NCBI RefSeq assembly: GCF_027533625.1
Contig: NZ_JAQAGZ010000001.1
Location: 186,001 to 250,000 of the forward strand
DNA length: 64,000 nucleotides
Source: Paenibacillus gyeongsangnamensis
GTDB taxonomy: Bacteria > Bacillota > Bacilli > Paenibacillales > NBRC-103111
Reading direction: 5' to 3'
Positions 61,390 through 64,000 of the stretch are shown here, piece by piece (position 1 is the first letter of the stretch; each line of letters begins with the position of its first letter). The position numbers and the translations under genes are program-made. Below the pieces are notes generated by a model. The model saw only the letters and a list, made by a program, of their open reading frames with translations. It was not told where the DNA came from and did not search any database.

Positions 61390-62966
61390 ATGTACACAAG
61401 AGGCGTAACCATATCTCTGGTTGTTGCGCTTGCGGGAGGTACGCTTGCCGGCTGCTCCGGCGGAGCGGGCAATAGCCCGGCACCGAGCGCAGGCTCCAAT
61501 GATACGGGGAGTAAAGCTCCCGTAAAGTTCTCCATATCTTATCCTACAACCGTCTCTACCGGATACCACACGCGGATTCCCGATCTGAACCAGGACAAAT
61601 GGGTGAAGAAGCTGGGTCAGCTCACGAATACCGAGCTTTCAGTGAAAGTAACCGAGGAATCGAAGATGCCTGTCATGTTCGCAGGCGGCGACCTCCTGGA
61701 CGTTGTAGGAACCGCCGGAACCTATACGAACAAGGTCATGTCCGGTTCGGTCGAGAACGGCGTATTCATGCCTCTTGATGATTTGCTTAAACAGTATGCT
61801 CCGAACCTCATGAAGAAGGTGCCGAAAGCGGCGTGGGACAATGTATCGTATCAGGGCAAAATCTACGGCATTCCGGATTATTTGGACAACCCTTCCCGAC
61901 GCGCGACGTTTATCCGCAAAGATTTGCTCGACCAAACGGGACTGAAGGCACCGGCGACGATCGACGAGTTCCTTAACGTACTTCGGGCGTTCAAGAAGCT
62001 GGGAGTCGAGAATCCTTACCAGATGCGCGAAAACTTCAAATATTCCGACCTGGTGTTCGGCGCTTTCGACGTTCTGCCTTATAAAGATCAATTCAAGCTC
62101 CAAGGCAATCAGCTCGTGCCGAAGTTCTTCGATTCGGAGAACGTGCAGAAGGCGCTGCAGGTTTACAAAACGATGCTCGACGAAGGTCTGATTCCGAAGG
62201 ATTTCGCTTCGATCACGTCGACAGTGTACACCAAAAGCTTGAACAGCGGCAAAGCAGGCATGTGGTCTGCAATACGGCGGGCTTGCCGGATTACCGTACT
62301 TCGGCGACGCAAGTCGTTCCGACGGCGAAGATCGAGATTATTCCTTCCCCGAAAGGGCCGGAGGGCAAGGGCGGATACTTCTATTATACACCGGTTGTCC
62401 GTTCCTTCTATATCAAAAAGAACATGAAGCAGGACAAAGCGATTGCTATTATCAAGTTTTTCGATTGGGCGGCAACGGACGAAGCGGCGAAATTCTTCTC
62501 CTTCGGCATCGAGGGCGACACTTACACCATGGAGAACGGGAAGCTGAACTACAAGTTTCCCAAGACGAAGGAAGAGGTCGAAGAAGAAGGCTTCCGCTCG
62601 GGTACGTTGTGGGGCGGTTCCAACGCAACCTACAACAAGCTGCGTCTGGAGCTTAGCGATAACGGCAAAGACACGATTAAAGCGTTCGATGATATTGTGG
62701 CCAAAGAAGGCTTGCCGGGCATCGGCTTTTCTCCGGATCTTGCGGCATTCGCCAAGTACCCGGATCTCGCTCCCGGTCAGGATACAGGCCCTAAGCTGAT
62801 CATCGACCATATGACGAAGATGATTTACGGCAAAGAACCGATCACCGACTGGCCGAAGGTTATCGAGGAATACAAATCCAAGGGCGGCAACGATGTAATC
62901 AAAGAAGCGACGGACCGCTACAATAAAAAGGACGGCGCGATCATTCTTACGCCGCCTTCCAAGTAA
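61390..62966 (+). pseudogene. LplA-type sugar-binding lipoprotein with -1 frameshift
   Basis: The head (lipobox L-A-G-C, T-G-Y-H-T-R-I-P-D, K-I-Y-G-I-P-D-Y) is open from 61390 to about 62265. After G-K-A-G-M-W-S the frame must step by one to continue C-N-T-A-G-L-P-D-Y-R-T, G-Y-F-Y-Y-T-P-V-V-R-S-F and the tail T-D-R-Y-N-K-K-D-G. One missing base after TGGTC (62262-62266) restores a protein of about 525 residues. GAGGGGTTTC precedes the ATG. No permease lies near. Confidence 0.85.
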
Positions 62967-62970
62967 TCCG

Positions 62971-63010
62971 AACAGCCGGCATCCTGCTTTAGGGGTGTCG
63001 GTTGTTTTTT
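62971..63010 (+). terminator. Terminator after frameshifted binding protein
   Basis: AACAGCCGGCATCC and GGGGTGTCGGTTGTT pair with some G-U steps, then TTTTTTG. The dispersed repeat begins at 63017. Confidence 0.75.
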
Positions 63011-63016
63011 GCTTGG

Positions 63017-63117
63017 TTGATAAGAATTTATAAGTTTTCGTAACTTATAGCTTCGCATCAACCTTGGTAAACGCGCTGGTCCTTGTAAGACAAGGAAGGC
63101 GTAGCCGTTTATCCTGG
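63017..63117 (+). repeat. Dispersed double-hairpin repeat, copy 4
   Basis: 101 bp, closest to the consensus in its first hairpin (ATAAGTT-TTCGT-AACTTAT). It directly follows a terminator T-tract. Confidence 0.92.
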
Positions 63118-63118
63118 G

Positions 63119-63219
63119 TTGACAAGAATTTATAAGTTTTCGTAGCTTATAGCTTTGCATCAACCTTGGTAAACGCGCTGGTCCTTGTAAGACAAGGACG
63201 GCGTAGCCGTTTATCCTGG
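63119..63219 (+). repeat. Dispersed double-hairpin repeat, copy 5 (tandem)
   Basis: 101 bp beginning TTGACAAG, one base after copy 4, same orientation. It differs by a few substitutions, including TTTGCATCAA for TTCGCATCAA. No terminator precedes it; copy 4 does. Confidence 0.92.
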
Positions 63220-63372
63220 CACACAAAAGACCTTCCACTGATTTCCGGACGGTCTCGGCAAAGCCGGCAGAATACGCTGAAAACATAGCAGAATCGGTTA
63301 TGTTCCGGCCGGAGGTTTTATTTTAAGATGGCATTACAAACGGTTTTTCAGAGAAAAGGAGGCGCGAACGCT

Positions 63373-64000
63373 ATGGTGCAACGGCAAGAACGGCAGCCCT
63401 TCCGCACAGGAAACATCCGCATTCATGAAGCGGGGGCCGGCTGCAAAATGCTGCTCGGCGACCTGAACGGGGACGGGAGGATGGAGCTTCTGCTGGTACA
63501 GCCGGACGGAGGCATCGATGACCGTTACGTCCCTCACCAGGTGCAGTGCTTGACGGCTTTCGATCTGGACGGGCGCCTGCTTTGGCAGGCCGGGACGCCT
63601 TCCTCCGCACCCGGAGGACCGGGCTCCGATTACCCCGCCCAGATTTGCGATTGGGATGGAGACGGACATCTTGAGGTGCTGTGCGTCATGGAGAAGCAGT
63701 TCCGCGTGCTGGACGGGCGCACGGGAGCGGTCAAACGGGCTTATGAGCTGCCTTATCCGGAGGCGCATGACTGTATCGTGGTCGCGAATTTGTCCGGCGG
63801 GGAATGGCCGGGCGACGTGCTGCTCAAAGACCGGTACAGGCAGATCTGGGCGATGGATCAAGAGTTCAAGGTGCTGTGGACGCATGAGGGTAATACGGGC
63901 CATTATCCTTGGGTGTACGATATCGACGGGGACGGCCGGGACGAAGTGATGGCCGGCTATGACATGCTGGATCATGACGGCCGCAAGCTGTGGTCGTGCC
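63373..64000 (+). CDS. FG-GAP/VCBS-repeat protein, polysaccharide-lyase-like, cut by window
   Basis: 209 codons from the ATG at 63373 (AAAGGAGGCG upstream), open at the right edge. Three Ca-binding-type loops: G-D-L-N-G-D-G-R-M-E, C-D-W-D-G-D-G-H-L-E and Y-D-I-D-G-D-G-R-D-E, each followed by a hydrophobic strand. This is the beta-propeller seen in FG-GAP proteins and in the rhamnogalacturonan lyase family 11 propeller. No signal peptide is seen at this start. Sugar-processing context fits the binding protein upstream, but substrate is unknown. Confidence 0.78.
   Translation, partial: MVQRQERQPFRTGNIRIHEAGAGCKMLLGDLNGDGRMELLLVQPDGGIDDRYVPHQVQCLTAFDLDGRLLWQAGTPSSAPGGPGSDYPAQICDWDGDGHLEVLCVMEKQFRVLDGRTGAVKRAYELPYPEAHDCIVVANLSGGEWPGDVLLKDRYRQIWAMDQEFKVLWTHEGNTGHYPWVYDIDGDGRDEVMAGYDMLDHDGRKLWSC

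Noticed and set aside
2604..63219. CRISPR-like array from the repeated units
   Set aside because: Units are about 101 bp, dispersed by tens of kb or directly tandem without spacers, and no cas genes are seen.
62918..63286. 122-codon minus-strand frame across repeats 4 and 5
   Set aside because: It is just the antisense reading of the non-coding repeats, with no start site.

Overview
The window looks like a chromosomal segment of a spore-forming, GC-rich Bacillota bacterium, most likely Paenibacillus or a close relative. That inference rests on strong AGGAGG ribosome binding sites with frequent TTG/GTG starts, GerP-like, CotS and YjcZ-type spore genes, a two-subunit glycine decarboxylase, LTA synthase, and many sugar ABC binding lipoproteins. 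No rRNA, tRNA, phage, transposase or CRISPR locus was found.

Layout. 1-7.2 kb: the 5' part of a peptide/proton symporter, then gene debris (a frameshifted glycosidase-like gene joined tail-to-tail to the head of a binding protein, and azlD and SDR remnants). This surrounds a spore block with two tiny YjcZ-type proteins, a five-gene GerP-like operon and a small heat-shock protein. 7.2-12.2 kb: glycine cleavage genes gcvT-gcvPA-gcvPB behind a tandem glycine riboswitch, with gcvH divergent. 12.4-17 kb: small membrane proteins and a MarR-MFS pair with matching operators. 17-25 kb: a UgpCAEB/MalEFGK-type ABC operon that includes a metallo-beta-lactamase-fold hydrolase, then tartrate/D-malate dehydrogenase and an NlpC/P60 protein. 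25-31 kb: a CotS-family gene, a DMT exporter, and cidAB with divergent cidR. 31-38 kb: a DinG/XPD-type helicase, a START-like protein, a 2-hydroxyacid dehydrogenase, Dabb, XRE, DinB and a MATE exporter. 38-40 kb: three tandem paralogues of a surface-type beta-rich protein. 40-47 kb: an orphan binding protein, the cdaR / glycerate kinase / hydroxypyruvate reductase module and an LTA synthase. 47-55 kb: XRE-cupin, LigB-type dioxygenase, lspA, a flippase, a hexapeptide-repeat protein, a broken aldo/keto reductase and an aromatic-acid-exporter-like protein. 55-64 kb: polysaccharide deacetylase, a binding protein with a nonsense codon, mctP-DUF3311, rpiA, a GDPD phosphodiesterase, a frameshifted binding protein and an FG-GAP protein cut by the right edge.

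Two themes cut across the window. First, a dispersed repeat of about 101 bp, predicted to fold into two hairpins, occurs five times in one orientation. Four copies sit directly behind a terminator-like hairpin and the fifth is in tandem with the fourth. Second, decay is concentrated in carbohydrate and redox genes: of six binding-protein loci only two are intact. Five separate breaks are all -1 frameshifts, so sequence error must be excluded before they are called real.

Functionally, the region combines one-carbon and glycine metabolism, glycerate/tartrate-type acid use, sugar scavenging under likely catabolite control (several cre-like sites), and spore coat and germination functions.
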